This document shows, in pieces, positions 55,784-64,000 of a stretch of 64,000 bases of DNA (position 1 is its first letter; each line of letters opens with the position of its first letter). The notes beneath the pieces were generated by a model that was not told the origin of the DNA, did not search any database, and saw only the letters and a list, made by a program, of their open reading frames with translations. Origin of the DNA: Mycolicibacterium litorale (GTDB lineage Bacteria > Actinomycetota > Actinomycetes > Mycobacteriales > Mycobacteriaceae); contig NZ_AP023287.1 of NCBI RefSeq assembly GCF_014218295.1, positions 2,108,001 through 2,172,000 on the forward strand, in the 5' to 3' direction. Made by a program: the position numbers and the translations under genes.

Positions 55784-56476
55784 GTGCTCGCCGCGATCGC
55801 CCTCGTGCCTTCCCCGCCGGTGCTGGTGCCCGAACTCGCCGGCGGTGCGGCCGACGAGCTGACCGATCTACGTACGGCGGTCGGGCGGTGCGTGGCGGGG
55901 CTGCCCGACCGTTGGGTGGCGATCGGTGTCGCGGCGTCCGACGAGGTGCTGACCCCACCCCTGATGGGCACCTACGCCGGCTACGGCGTCGACGTGCGCG
56001 TCGCGCTGTCCGCGGAGACCCCGTCCCCGCAGGCCCCGGGCGACGTGCCGCTGTGCGCGCTGGCGACGGGGTGGATACGCGGACGGTTCGCCCCGCACGC
56101 CGCCGCCGAGGTGCGGGTGTTCTCCACCGGTCACGACGCCGACACCGCGGTGCGGCACGGCCGCGCGCTGCGCACCGTGATCGATGACGCCGACCACGAC
56201 ATCGGGCTCCTGGTGGTCGCCGACGGCTGCCACACCCTGACGCCGAGCGCGCCGGGCGGCTACGACCCCGACGCCGTACCGGTGCAGGTCGCCCTCGACG
56301 ACGCGCTGGCCGCCGGGGACGCCGCCGCACTCGCCCGGCTGCCCGGCTCGGTCGTCGGCCGGGTCGCCTACCAGGTGCTCGCCGGGCTCACCGAACCCGC
56401 CCCGAGCGCGGCCGAGGAGTTCTACCGCGGTGCGCCCTACGGTGTCGGGTACTTCGCCGGTCGCTGGACGCCATGA
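55784..56476 (+). CDS. Extradiol dioxygenase subunit B-like protein (Rv2728c-like)
   Basis: 230 residues, GTG start. The opening [24 protein letters not shown] and GVGYFAGRW near the end resemble class III extradiol dioxygenase (LigB-like) folds, but the metal-binding His pair expected near the N-terminus is absent, so catalysis is doubtful. It overlaps miaA by ATGA, and the pair is constant in mycobacteria. Function unknown. Confidence 0.8.
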   Translation: MLAAIALVPSPPVLVPELAGGAADELTDLRTAVGRCVAGLPDRWVAIGVAASDEVLTPPLMGTYAGYGVDVRVALSAETPSPQAPGDVPLCALATGWIRGRFAPHAAAEVRVFSTGHDADTAVRHGRALRTVIDDADHDIGLLVVADGCHTLTPSAPGGYDPDAVPVQVALDDALAAGDAAALARLPGSVVGRVAYQVLAGLTEPAPSAAEEFYRGAPYGVGYFAGRWTP

Positions 56477-57378
56477 GGCCGCTGGCGATCATCGGGCCGA
56501 CCGGCACGGGTAAGTCCGCACTGGCCCTCGACGTGGCCGAACGCCTCGGCGGCGAGATCGTCAACGCCGACGCCATGCAGCTGTACCGCGGGATGGACAT
56601 CGGCACCGCGAAGTTGCCGGTCGTCGAGCGCCGCGGCATCCCGCACCACCAGCTCGACGTCCTCGAGGTCACCGAGACCGCGTCGGTGGCGCGCTACCAG
56701 GCCGACGCCGCCCGCGACGTCGAGGCGATCGCCGCCCGCGGTGCGGTGCCGATCATCGTCGGCGGGTCGATGATGTACATCCAGGCGCTGCTCGACGACT
56801 GGGCGTTCCCCGCCACCGATCCCGCGGTGCGCGCCAAGTGGGAGGACCGCCTCGCCGAGGTGGGCGTGGCCGCGCTGCACGGCGAGCTGGCCGCGGTCGA
56901 CGCGCAGGCGGCGGCCTCGATCCTGCCCACCGACGGCCGCCGCATCGTGCGCGCCCTCGAGGTCGTCGAGCTCACCGGCCGGCCGTTCGCGGCGTCCGCG
57001 CCCACCATCGGCGCACCGCGCTGGGACACCGCGATCATCGGTCTGGACTGGGAGACGACAGCTCTCGACGAACGCCTGGCCGTGCGCACCGACACGATGT
57101 TCGCCGACGGGCTGGTCGAGGAGGTGACACATCTGCTGACACGCGGGCTGCGGGACGGAGTGACGGCATCGCGCGCGTTGGGATACGCCCAGGTGCTCGC
57201 CGACCTCGACGCCGGCGGGGACGGATCGGCCGCACGCGAACCGACGTTCATCGGCACCCGCCGCTACGTGCGCAGGCAGCGGTCGTGGTTTCGCCGCGAC
57301 CACCGCGTGCACTGGCTCGACGGCGCGTCGCCCGACAACGTCGAACGCACGCTGCGCACCTGGCGCGACGTATCCTGA
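56473..57378 (+). CDS. miaA: tRNA dimethylallyltransferase
   Basis: 301 residues. P-loop GPTGTGKS at 8-15; substrate segments [26 protein letters not shown] and SRALGYAQ typical of MiaA. It adds the isopentenyl group to A37 of tRNAs, producing the substrate of MiaB. It begins in an ATGA overlap with the previous gene and ends four bases before dapF. Confidence 0.95.
   Translation: MRPLAIIGPTGTGKSALALDVAERLGGEIVNADAMQLYRGMDIGTAKLPVVERRGIPHHQLDVLEVTETASVARYQADAARDVEAIAARGAVPIIVGGSMMYIQALLDDWAFPATDPAVRAKWEDRLAEVGVAALHGELAAVDAQAAASILPTDGRRIVRALEVVELTGRPFAASAPTIGAPRWDTAIIGLDWETTALDERLAVRTDTMFADGLVEEVTHLLTRGLRDGVTASRALGYAQVLADLDAGGDGSAAREPTFIGTRRYVRRQRSWFRRDHRVHWLDGASPDNVERTLRTWRDVS
57371..57376 (+). 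promoter_or_regulatory. Predicted -10 box of dapF (leaderless)
   Basis: TATCCT, at the end of miaA, ends six bases before GTG 57383. dapF could thus be transcribed apart from miaA. Confidence 0.45.
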
Positions 57379-57382
57379 CCTG

Positions 57383-58264
57383 GTGCAGTTCGCCAAGGGA
57401 CACGGGACGCAGAACGACTTCGTGGTGCTGCCCGACCCGCAGGCACGACTGGGACTGACGCCGGCCGTCGTCGCGGCGCTGTGCGACCGGCGCCGCGGGC
57501 TGGGCGCCGACGGCGTGCTGCGGGTGACCACCGCCGGTGCGGCGATGGCGGCGGGGGTGTTCGAGCGGTTGCCCGAAGGCGTCGCCGCCGACGACTGGTA
57601 CATGGACTACCGCAACGCCGACGGCTCGATCGCGCAGATGTGCGGTAACGGCGTCCGGGTGTTCGCGCACTACCTGCGCGCGGCCGGCCTGGAATCCGCC
57701 GACGAGTTCGTGGTCGGCTCGCTGGCCGGGCCGCGCCCGGTCGTGCTGCACGGCTTCGACCCCGCGCATCCGTTCCGCGCCGAGGTGACCGTCGAGATGG
57801 GCAAGGTCAACCGGCTCGGCGCCGGGTCCGCCGTCGTCGGCGGCCGCAGCTTCACCGGGCTGGGAGTCGACGTCGGCAACCCCCACCTGGCGTGCGTGGA
57901 CCCGGCGTTGACCGAGACCGACCTCGCCGCGCTCGACGTGGCCGCACCCGTGCGGTTCGACACCGCGCAGTTCCCCGACGGGGTCAACGTGGAAGTGCTC
58001 ACCGCCCCGCGCGATGGAGCGGTCTCGATGCGGGTACACGAACGGGGTGTGGGGGAGACGCGCTCGTGCGGGACGGGAACGGTGGCGGCCGCGGTGGCGG
58101 CGCTGGCCCACGACGGAGCCCAGACCGGCACCCTCGCGGTCCGCATTCCCGGCGGCGTGGTCACCGTCGAGGTCACCGCGACCACCAGTTTCCTGCGTGG
58201 GCCCTCGGAATTGGTCGCGACCGGCGAGCTGTCCGAGGAATGGTGGCAGTCCCATCGGCGTTAA
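57383..58264 (+). CDS. dapF: Diaminopimelate epimerase
   Basis: 293 residues, GTG start. The two catalytic cysteines are Cys87 (QMCGNGVR) and Cys229 (RSCGTGTVA). It converts LL- to meso-diaminopimelate for lysine and peptidoglycan, completing three dap steps encoded in this window. hflX follows after nine bases. Confidence 0.97.
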   Translation: MQFAKGHGTQNDFVVLPDPQARLGLTPAVVAALCDRRRGLGADGVLRVTTAGAAMAAGVFERLPEGVAADDWYMDYRNADGSIAQMCGNGVRVFAHYLRAAGLESADEFVVGSLAGPRPVVLHGFDPAHPFRAEVTVEMGKVNRLGAGSAVVGGRSFTGLGVDVGNPHLACVDPALTETDLAALDVAAPVRFDTAQFPDGVNVEVLTAPRDGAVSMRVHERGVGETRSCGTGTVAAAVAALAHDGAQTGTLAVRIPGGVVTVEVTATTSFLRGPSELVATGELSEEWWQSHRR

Positions 58265-58273
58265 TCGAGGTGC

Positions 58274-59725
58274 ATGAAAAGTGATCTCCGTGCGAACCTT
58301 GATTCGCTCATGACGTATCCCGAATTTCCTTCCAACGACAATCCGAGCGCGGGCGAACTGGCGCTCGAGGACCGCTCCGCGCTGCGCCGCGTCGCGGGGC
58401 TGTCCACCGAACTCGCCGACATCTCCGAGGTCGAGTACCGCCAGCTGCGTCTGGAACGCGTGGTGCTGGTGGGTGTGTGGACCGAGGGCAGCGCGGCCGA
58501 GGCCGAAGCCAGTCTCGCCGAACTCGCCGCGCTCGCCGAGACCGCGGGTTCGGAGGTCCTCGAAGGCGTCGTCCAGCGCCGCGACAAACCCGACGCCTCC
58601 ACCTACATCGGCTCCGGCAAAGCCGCCGAACTGCGCGAGATCGTGCTCGCCACCGGCGCCGACACCGTGATCTGCGACGGTGAGCTGAGCCCCGCCCAAC
58701 TGACCGCACTGGAGAGGATCGTCAAGGTCAAGGTCATCGACCGGACCGCGCTGATCCTCGACATCTTCGCCCAGCACGCCACCAGCCGCGAAGGCAAGGC
58801 CCAGGTGTCGCTGGCGCAGATGGAGTACATGCTGCCGCGGCTGCGCGGCTGGGGTGAGTCGATGTCGCGCCAGGCCGGCGGCCGTGCCGGCGGTGCCGGC
58901 GGCGGTGTGGGCACACGTGGCCCCGGTGAGACGAAGATCGAGACCGACCGTCGCCGCATTCGCGAACGGATGAGCAAGCTGCGCCGCGAGATCAAGGACA
59001 TGAAGAAGATCCGCGACACACAGCGCAGCGGACGCCGCCGCAACGAGGTGCCCTCGGTCGCGATCGTCGGCTATACCAACGCGGGTAAGTCCAGTCTGCT
59101 CAACGCCCTCACCGGCGCCGGTGTGCTGGTCGAGAACGCGTTGTTCGCCACGCTCGAACCCACAACGCGCCGAGGGGAATTCGAGGACGGCAGGCCGTTT
59201 GTGCTGACCGACACCGTCGGATTCGTGCGCCACCTGCCGACCCAGCTGGTCGAAGCGTTCCGCTCGACGCTCGAGGAGGTCGTCGACGCCGACCTGCTGG
59301 TGCACGTCGTCGACGGCTCGGATGCCAATCCGCTGGCCCAGATTCGCGCGGTGCGTGAGGTGATCAACGAGGTGGTCGCCGAGCAGGACGCCAAACCGGC
59401 TCCGGAACTGTTGGTGGTCAACAAGATCGACGCAGCCGACGGCGTGTCGCTGGCGCATCTGCGCGGCGCCCTGCCAGATGCGGTGTTCGTCTCGGCACGC
59501 ACCGGCGAAGGCCTGGACCGGCTTTCGGCCCGGATGTCGGAGCTGGTGGAATCCACCGACACCACCGTCGACGTCACCATCCCTTACGACCGTGGCGATC
59601 TCGTGGCACGCGTCCACAGCGAGGGGCGTATCGACGCCACCGAGCACACCACCGACGGCACGCGGATCAAGGCGCGGGTGCCCGTCGCGCTCGCAGCGGG
59701 GCTGGCTGACTTCGCGACTTTCTGA
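58274..59725 (+). CDS. hflX: Ribosome-associated GTPase HflX
   Basis: 483 residues. An N-terminal HflX domain (VQRRDKPDASTYIGSGKAAEL), a Gly-rich and helical linker (QAGGRAGGAGGGVGTRGPGETKIETDRRRI), then the GTPase with G1 GYTNAGKS at about 266-273, G3 DTVGFVRHLP and G4 VNKID. It splits stalled ribosomes, and in mycobacteria has been linked to hypoxia and macrolide tolerance. Confidence 0.96.
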   Translation: MKSDLRANLDSLMTYPEFPSNDNPSAGELALEDRSALRRVAGLSTELADISEVEYRQLRLERVVLVGVWTEGSAAEAEASLAELAALAETAGSEVLEGVVQRRDKPDASTYIGSGKAAELREIVLATGADTVICDGELSPAQLTALERIVKVKVIDRTALILDIFAQHATSREGKAQVSLAQMEYMLPRLRGWGESMSRQAGGRAGGAGGGVGTRGPGETKIETDRRRIRERMSKLRREIKDMKKIRDTQRSGRRRNEVPSVAIVGYTNAGKSSLLNALTGAGVLVENALFATLEPTTRRGEFEDGRPFVLTDTVGFVRHLPTQLVEAFRSTLEEVVDADLLVHVVDGSDANPLAQIRAVREVINEVVAEQDAKPAPELLVVNKIDAADGVSLAHLRGALPDAVFVSARTGEGLDRLSARMSELVESTDTTVDVTIPYDRGDLVARVHSEGRIDATEHTTDGTRIKARVPVALAAGLADFATF

Positions 59726-59730
59726 TGCGC

Positions 59731-59736
59731 TAGACT
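59731..59736 (+). promoter_or_regulatory. Predicted -10 box of the DEAD-box helicase gene
   Basis: TAGACT six bases after the hflX stop codon; it implies a leader of about 185 bases. Confidence 0.5.
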
Positions 59737-59742
59737 GTCCTC

Positions 59743-59927
59743 AACGCCGACGTCATCAGGACCGACGACGGCACGTCGTGGAACGCTTACCATCGCGTCC
59801 GGCTCAAGCACTTCTCGCGGCGATCGATGTTGCCGACCGGCAATCTCGCCACTTGTGTACCCCTTCTCCTGTGCCGTGCGACGGCGCTGCGCGGGTACAC
59901 GACACTGCCCTGAAAGGCATCATCTGC
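59743..59927 (+). promoter_or_regulatory. Long structured 5' leader of the DEAD-box helicase gene
   Basis: The region has a perfect triloop hairpin (ACGACG/CGTCGT arms, 59765-59779) and an 8-bp stem GTGTACCC (59855-59862) with GGGTACAC (59893-59900) enclosing 30 bases, 28 bases before the start codon. Long structured leaders are usual for cold-shock DEAD-box genes that sense their own unwinding activity. No known riboswitch is recognised. Confidence 0.45.
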
Positions 59928-61262
59928 ATGACGACCACCCCGACATTCGCCGACCTCGGCGTTCGCGGACCGCTGCGACGTGTTCTGGAGAACCGTGGCA
60001 TCGACAGCCCCTTCCCGATCCAGGCGGCGACGTTGCCGGACAGCCTTGCCGGCCGTGACGTGCTGGGCCGCGGCAAGACCGGCAGCGGTAAGACCCTGGC
60101 GTTCTCGCTGCCCCTGGTGAGCCGGCTGGCCGACGCCAAGCGGCGTTCGGCGCGGCCCAGCGGTCTGGTGCTCGCACCGACGCGTGAGCTGGCCAGCCAG
60201 ATCACGGCCACTCTCGAACCCCTCGCCGCCGCATACGATTTGAAGGTCGCGACGATCTTCGGTGGGGTGTCGCAGAACCCGCAGGCCGCCGCGCTGCGCG
60301 CGGGTGTCGACATCGTCGTCGCCTGCCCGGGCCGGCTCGAAGACCTGATGCGCCAGAAGCTGATTCACCTCGACTCGGTCGAGATCACCGTGCTCGACGA
60401 GGCCGACCACATGGCCGACCTCGGCTTCCTGCCCGGCGTCACTCGGATCCTGGCGGCGACACCGGCGGGCGGCCAACGGCTTCTGTTCTCCGCGACGCTG
60501 GACAACGGCGTCGACAAACTGGTGCGCCGCTTCCTGCGTGAGCCGGTCACCCACTCGGTCGACGAGGTCAACGCGCCGCCGCCGGCCATGACCCACCACG
60601 TTTTCCACGTGGCCGGAGCCCAGGAGAAGAAGGCGCTGGTGCACACGCTCGCCGCGGGTACCGGGCGCCGCATCCTGTTCATGCGCACCAAACACCAGGC
60701 GCGCAAACTGGCCCGCCAGCTCACCGAGTCCGGTGTGCCGTCGGTCGACCTGCACGGCAACCTGTCCCAGAACGCCCGTGAGCGCAACCTCGCCGCCTTC
60801 TCGTCGGGGGACGCCAAGGTGCTGGTGGCCACCGACATCGCCGCGCGCGGAGTGCACGTCGACGAGGTGGAACTCGTGGTGCACGTGGACCCGCCCGTCG
60901 AGCACAAGGCCTATCTGCACCGCTCGGGACGTACCGCACGGGCCGGCAGCGCCGGTGATGTGGTGACCGTGGTGTTGCCGGAGGAGCGCAGGGACACCGC
61001 CGCGCTGCTGCGCCGCGCCGGGATCAACGTCGCGCCCCAGCAGGTCGCCGCCGATTCGCCGACCGTCACCGCGCTGGTCGGCGAGGTGGCGCCGTATCGC
61101 GAACCGGCGCCGAAGCCGGTCGAGCAGCCGCGCGCGACCGCCGGCCCTCGCCGTCGTCGTCCGGCCCCGCAGGGACACGGTGAGCGGCAGGGACGCGCCC
61201 ATGGTGGTGAGGCCGCATCCCGCTCGCGGCGTCCGCGCCGGCGGCCGCAGGCCGCGCGCTAA
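59928..61262 (+). CDS. DEAD-box RNA helicase
   Basis: 444 residues. Q-motif FPIQAATLP, Walker A GKTGSGKT (49-56), motif Ia APTREL, II DEAD (VLDEADHMAD), III SAT, V ATDIAARGVHVD and VI HRSGRTARAG are all present. The C-terminus (from about 395) is Arg- and Pro-rich and basic, suited to RNA binding (RRRRPAPQGHGERQGR). It resembles RhlE/DeaD-type helicases of cold adaptation and RNA decay. Start ATG 59928; the long open frame upstream is part of the leader. Confidence 0.95.
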   Translation: MTTTPTFADLGVRGPLRRVLENRGIDSPFPIQAATLPDSLAGRDVLGRGKTGSGKTLAFSLPLVSRLADAKRRSARPSGLVLAPTRELASQITATLEPLAAAYDLKVATIFGGVSQNPQAAALRAGVDIVVACPGRLEDLMRQKLIHLDSVEITVLDEADHMADLGFLPGVTRILAATPAGGQRLLFSATLDNGVDKLVRRFLREPVTHSVDEVNAPPPAMTHHVFHVAGAQEKKALVHTLAAGTGRRILFMRTKHQARKLARQLTESGVPSVDLHGNLSQNARERNLAAFSSGDAKVLVATDIAARGVHVDEVELVVHVDPPVEHKAYLHRSGRTARAGSAGDVVTVVLPEERRDTAALLRRAGINVAPQQVAADSPTVTALVGEVAPYREPAPKPVEQPRATAGPRRRRPAPQGHGERQGRAHGGEAASRSRRPRRRPQAAR

Positions 61263-61266
61263 CCGC

Positions 61267-63555
61267 TCAGCGCTGCCGGATCACCGGCGGTTCGTGCGCC
61301 CGCACCGGGGGGAGCGGGCCGGTGAACTTCTCCACCTGCACCAGCACATGCGCGCCGGTGCTGCCGCGTGCCAGCGATGAGGTGCCCACGTCGTCGGTGA
61401 GCACGTTGGGGTTGCCGTGCACGCACATCGCGTCGTAGTCGCCCGCGTCGGCCGGATCGAACCAGGCGCCGGTCGGCAGGTGCACGACGCCGCGGCGCAC
61501 CCGGTCGTCGAGCACCACACCGGCCAGGCAGGCCCCGCGGTCGTTGAACACCCTCACCACGTCACCGGCGGCGATGCCGCGTTCGGCGGCGTTCTCCGGG
61601 TGCATCCGGATCGCCTCGCGCCCAGCGACTTTCGCGGCCTGGCTGGCGGCCCCGCCGTCGAGCTGGCCGTGCAGCCGCGTGGCGGGCTGATTGGCGATCA
61701 GGTGCAGCGGATACCGGGCGGCGCGTGCCCCGCCGAGCCATTCGGTGGGTTCGAACCATGCCGGGTGTCCCACACAGTCGGCGTAGCCGAATCCGTCGAT
61801 GTCCTCGGAGAAGATCTCGATGCGGCCGCTCGGCGTGCCGAGGCGGTGCGCGACCGGATCGTCACGGAATTCGCCGAGTAGGGTCAGCCCGGGTTCGGTG
61901 GGCAGTCGCAGACTGCCGTCGGCCCAGAACTCCTCGAACGTCGGCACCGCGAAATCCAGTTCGGCTGACCACTTCTCGTAGAGATGGTCGAGCCACTGCC
62001 AGGCGGTGCGGCCCTCGGTGAACTGATCTGCGAAGCCGAGCCGTTCGGCCAGCGCGGCGAACGTCGTGTAGTCGTCGCGGCTGTCGGCATACGGTGGCAC
62101 CAGCCGCGGCATGGCCATGAGCACCGGGTCGTTCTTCGACCCGGAGAAGTCGTCGCGTTCGAACGCCGTCGTCGACGGCACCACGATGTCGGCGTGTTTG
62201 GCCATCGGCGTCCAGTACGGGTCGTGCACCACCACGGTGTCCACCCGGGCCAGCGCGCGACGCAGCCGGGGCAGGTTCTGGTGGTGGTGGAACGGATTGC
62301 CGCCCGCCCAGTACACGCACCGGATGTGGGGATAGGTCAACCGCATCCCGTTGTAGTCGAACGGTTCCCCGGGGTGCAGCAGCATATCGCTCACCGCGGC
62401 GACCGGGATGAACGTGCGGACGGGGTTGACGCCCTGGGGCAGTCGTGGCAGCCCACATCGCAGCGGGGGTAGGCCCGGTTCGTTCATCGACCCGTAGCCG
62501 TGTCCGAAACCACCTCCGGGCAGGCCGATCTGTCCCAGCATCGCCGCCAGCGTCAGGCCCATCCACGGTGCCTGTTCACCATGGCGGACCCGCTGCAGCG
62601 ACCAGCTGACCGTGACGATGGTGCGCTGCGCGGCCATCCGGCGCGCCAGCGCGGCGATCTCGTCGGCGGGCAGACCGCAGATCGCCGCGGCCCACCGCGG
62701 GGTCTTCGCCACGCCGTCGTCGGTGCCGAGCAGGTAGCGTTCGAACCGCTCGTAACCCACGCAGTGGGTACGCAGGAAATCGCGGTCGGCGAGCCCTTCG
62801 GTGGCCAGCACGTGGGCCAGCGCCAGCATGATCGCGACATCGGTGCCGGGTATCGGTGCCAGCCATTCGCAGTCGCCGTCGACGTCGTCGCGCAGCGGTG
62901 AGAACGAGACGACGCGCCCGCCTCGTGCGCGGAACCGGCGCAGGGCATCGCGGGCCGGATGTGTCGTCGTCCCACCGTGATTGGTGCCGGTGTTCTTCAA
63001 CGCCAACCCGCCGAAGCACACCAGCAGATCGGTGTGGGTGGCGATGACGTCCCAGTCGGTGGACCGTTTGAACAGGTCGTCGTGGGTGCCGACGACCCGA
63101 GGCATGATCACCCCCGTCGCGCCCAGGCTGTAGGAGTGGCGCGAAAAGGTGTAACCGCCAAGTAGTTTGAGGAATCGGTGCACCTGGCTCTGCGCGTGAT
63201 GGAAGCGGCCCGCGCTCGCCCACCCGTAGGAGCCGCCGTAGATCGCCTCGTTGCCGTGGGTGTCGACCACCCGGCGTAGTTCGGCGGCGAGCACCTCGGT
63301 CAGCTCATCCCACGACACGGCCACGAATTCGTCGGCCCCGCGCCGGGTACTGGGGCCGGGCCCGCCCTCGAGCCAGCCGCGCCGGATCGCGGGCCCGGTG
63401 ATGCGCGAACGGTGCCGTACCGATCCCGGCAGGTTCGCCAGCAGGGGAGAGGGTTCGTGGTCGCCGGGCAGCGGCGCGACCGACGCGATGTCGCCGGATT
63501 CGAGCCGGGCGGAGAAGCCGCCCCAGTGCGTGAGGCTGATCGGGACTCGGGCCAT
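61267..63555 (-). CDS. BisC-type molybdopterin oxidoreductase (S/N-oxide reductase family)
   Basis: 762 residues from ATG 63555. Belongs to the DMSO-reductase group without the N-terminal iron-sulphur cysteines: it opens MARVPISLTHWGGFSARLE, and the Mo-ligand Ser is expected in HSYSLGATG. Other landmarks are YWAGGNPFHHHQNLPRL, ADIVVPSTTAFERDDF and the C-terminal LIANQPATRLHGQLD and HPENAAERGIAAGDVVRVFNDRG. No Tat signal, so cytoplasmic like biotin sulphoxide reductase BisC, which rescues oxidised biotin or methionine. It is convergent with the helicase gene (four bases between stops). A frame further upstream to 63645 has no support. Confidence 0.9.
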   Translation of the reverse strand: MARVPISLTHWGGFSARLESGDIASVAPLPGDHEPSPLLANLPGSVRHRSRITGPAIRRGWLEGGPGPSTRRGADEFVAVSWDELTEVLAAELRRVVDTHGNEAIYGGSYGWASAGRFHHAQSQVHRFLKLLGGYTFSRHSYSLGATGVIMPRVVGTHDDLFKRSTDWDVIATHTDLLVCFGGLALKNTGTNHGGTTTHPARDALRRFRARGGRVVSFSPLRDDVDGDCEWLAPIPGTDVAIMLALAHVLATEGLADRDFLRTHCVGYERFERYLLGTDDGVAKTPRWAAAICGLPADEIAALARRMAAQRTIVTVSWSLQRVRHGEQAPWMGLTLAAMLGQIGLPGGGFGHGYGSMNEPGLPPLRCGLPRLPQGVNPVRTFIPVAAVSDMLLHPGEPFDYNGMRLTYPHIRCVYWAGGNPFHHHQNLPRLRRALARVDTVVVHDPYWTPMAKHADIVVPSTTAFERDDFSGSKNDPVLMAMPRLVPPYADSRDDYTTFAALAERLGFADQFTEGRTAWQWLDHLYEKWSAELDFAVPTFEEFWADGSLRLPTEPGLTLLGEFRDDPVAHRLGTPSGRIEIFSEDIDGFGYADCVGHPAWFEPTEWLGGARAARYPLHLIANQPATRLHGQLDGGAASQAAKVAGREAIRMHPENAAERGIAAGDVVRVFNDRGACLAGVVLDDRVRRGVVHLPTGAWFDPADAGDYDAMCVHGNPNVLTDDVGTSSLARGSTGAHVLVQVEKFTGPLPPVRAHEPPVIRQR

Positions 63556-63779
63556 GGCGGAAAGTCTAGGGCGGCACGACGTCACACCTGCGGTCGCCGA
63601 CCGACGCCGGATTTCGCTCGCATTCGCCGTGGTGTCGGCGAACAATGCGGCGTTTCAGGGTGGATTTGGAAGTATCTTGCCCAGAATTGCCTGTCGTGTC
63701 CGCGAAATAGACACCGACTGACACAAGATTGGCGGGCGCGATACTTTCGACACACTTCGCGCCGAATACGGGAGGTTCG
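63556..63779. promoter_or_regulatory. Divergent intergenic region with a hairpin
   Basis: Contains a 7-bp perfect hairpin (TTCGCCG 63623-63629 and CGGCGAA 63636-63642, extended by CGCAT/ATGCG around it) and AT-rich sequence further on (63660-63760). The exported-protein gene has a GGGAGG ribosome-binding site at 63769-63774. No gene is visible. Confidence 0.5.
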
Positions 63780-64000
63780 ATGAGCGGGCGGCGAACCCTG
63801 CTGCGCACGGCGCTGGCGCGCGCGACGGTCGGTCTTGCGGTGGTGGCGGCGAGTCTGTTCGTCGCGCCGCCGGCGTCGGCCGACCCGGCGAGCGAGGCCA
63901 ACGACGCGATCACCGCGGCGTACGACGGCAGCGGCGGGCCCGGCGGGCCGCTCGGCGTCCGGGAAGGCGGCGTGTACCCCGTCGGCGCGGGATTCGGTCA
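63780..64000 (+). CDS. Exported protein, possibly LGFP-repeat type (5' end only)
   Basis: The first 73 codons are seen; the gene runs off the window. ATG 63780 follows GGGAGG. A signal peptide (SGRRTLLRTALARATVGLAV... up to PPASA-DPA, about residue 36) with two arginines suggests Tat or Sec export. The mature part (ANDAITAAYDGSGGPGGPLG, then REGGVYPVGAGFG) resembles the LGFP repeat found in actinobacterial envelope proteins. The function remains open. Confidence 0.65.
   Translation, partial: MSGRRTLLRTALARATVGLAVVAASLFVAPPASADPASEANDAITAAYDGSGGPGGPLGVREGGVYPVGAGFG

Noticed and set aside
55784..56476. Active ring-cleavage dioxygenase
   Set aside because: The fold resembles LigB-like proteins but metal-binding histidines are not seen, so no catalytic role is claimed.

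Overview
The window is a 64 kb piece of a high-GC mycobacterial chromosome, most likely a fast-growing nontuberculous Mycolicibacterium. The evidence is gene order: it follows the M. tuberculosis Rv2795c to Rv2725c region (pptH-pptT-truB-mntR-ribF-rpsO-pnp-pepR, ald/aldR, dapB, thyA-dfrA, thyX-dapA-rnj, ftsK-argA-pgsA3-cinA-clgR-pspA-pspM, recA-recX, glutamate ABC transporter, miaB-miaA-dapF-hflX). Frequent GTG starts and many TANNNT boxes placed for leaderless mRNAs fit too. recA is uninterrupted (no intein), pspN and the PE_PGRS gene next to it are missing, and the restriction-modification/toxin block that M. tuberculosis has between dfrA and thyX is replaced by other genes.

Layout. 1-4.1 kb: a LacI regulator (cut by the window edge) divergent from a three-gene catabolic operon (Gfo/Idh oxidoreductase, DUF993 TIM-barrel protein, sugar-phosphate isomerase/epimerase-like protein) of unknown substrate. 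4.1-8.0 kb: enoyl-CoA hydratase, a coupled DUF2277/DUF1802 pair, a CocE-type hydrolase and a DUF3558-like exported protein. 8.2-19.4 kb: phosphopantetheine hydrolase/transferase pair, tRNA pseudouridine synthase, metalloregulator, flavin kinase, S15, PNPase, M16 protease, a class A beta-lactamase, YchJ-like protein and alanine dehydrogenase. 19.5-25.8 kb: AldR, an SOS-controlled 13E12/HNH protein, dapB with a remarkable 32-bp tandem repeat downstream, dienelactone hydrolase, thyA-dfrA. 25.9-31.5 kb: accessory block (YcaQ-like, diguanylate cyclase, APC permease plus peptidase plus GntR regulator). 31.6-43.1 kb: thyX, dapA, RNase J, mycofactocin-type SDR, ftsK, argA, pgsA3, cinA, clgR, pspA, pspM. 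43.1-47.9 kb: epoxide hydrolase, glycosyltransferase, recA-recX, MarR/DinB-like pair. 47.9-51.1 kb: gluABCD-type transporter. 51.2-63.6 kb: miaB, membrane and DUF349 proteins, miaA, dapF, hflX, DEAD-box helicase, BisC-type molybdoenzyme. The last 220 bases start an exported protein.

Functionally the window gathers lysine/diaminopimelate synthesis (dapA, dapB, dapF), thymidylate/folate metabolism (thyA, thyX, dfrA), RNA processing and decay (pnp, rnj, truB, miaA, miaB, helicase), envelope-stress response (clgR-pspA-pspM behind a SigE-type promoter), and DNA damage response (recA with both a LexA box and a PafBC-type promoter, recX, ftsK, and the LexA-boxed 13E12 gene).

The most notable non-routine signals are: the MIRU-like 32-bp triplicate that creates a chain of three 11-codon ORFs with ATGA overlaps between two operon genes; a 64-nt near-perfect palindrome between the GntR gene and thyX; the LexA box lying on the -10 of the 13E12 gene; the KstR-like operator in front of pptH-pptT; and the LacI-controlled DUF993 operon. 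All functional statements are from sequence reading and family knowledge; nothing here was searched against a database.
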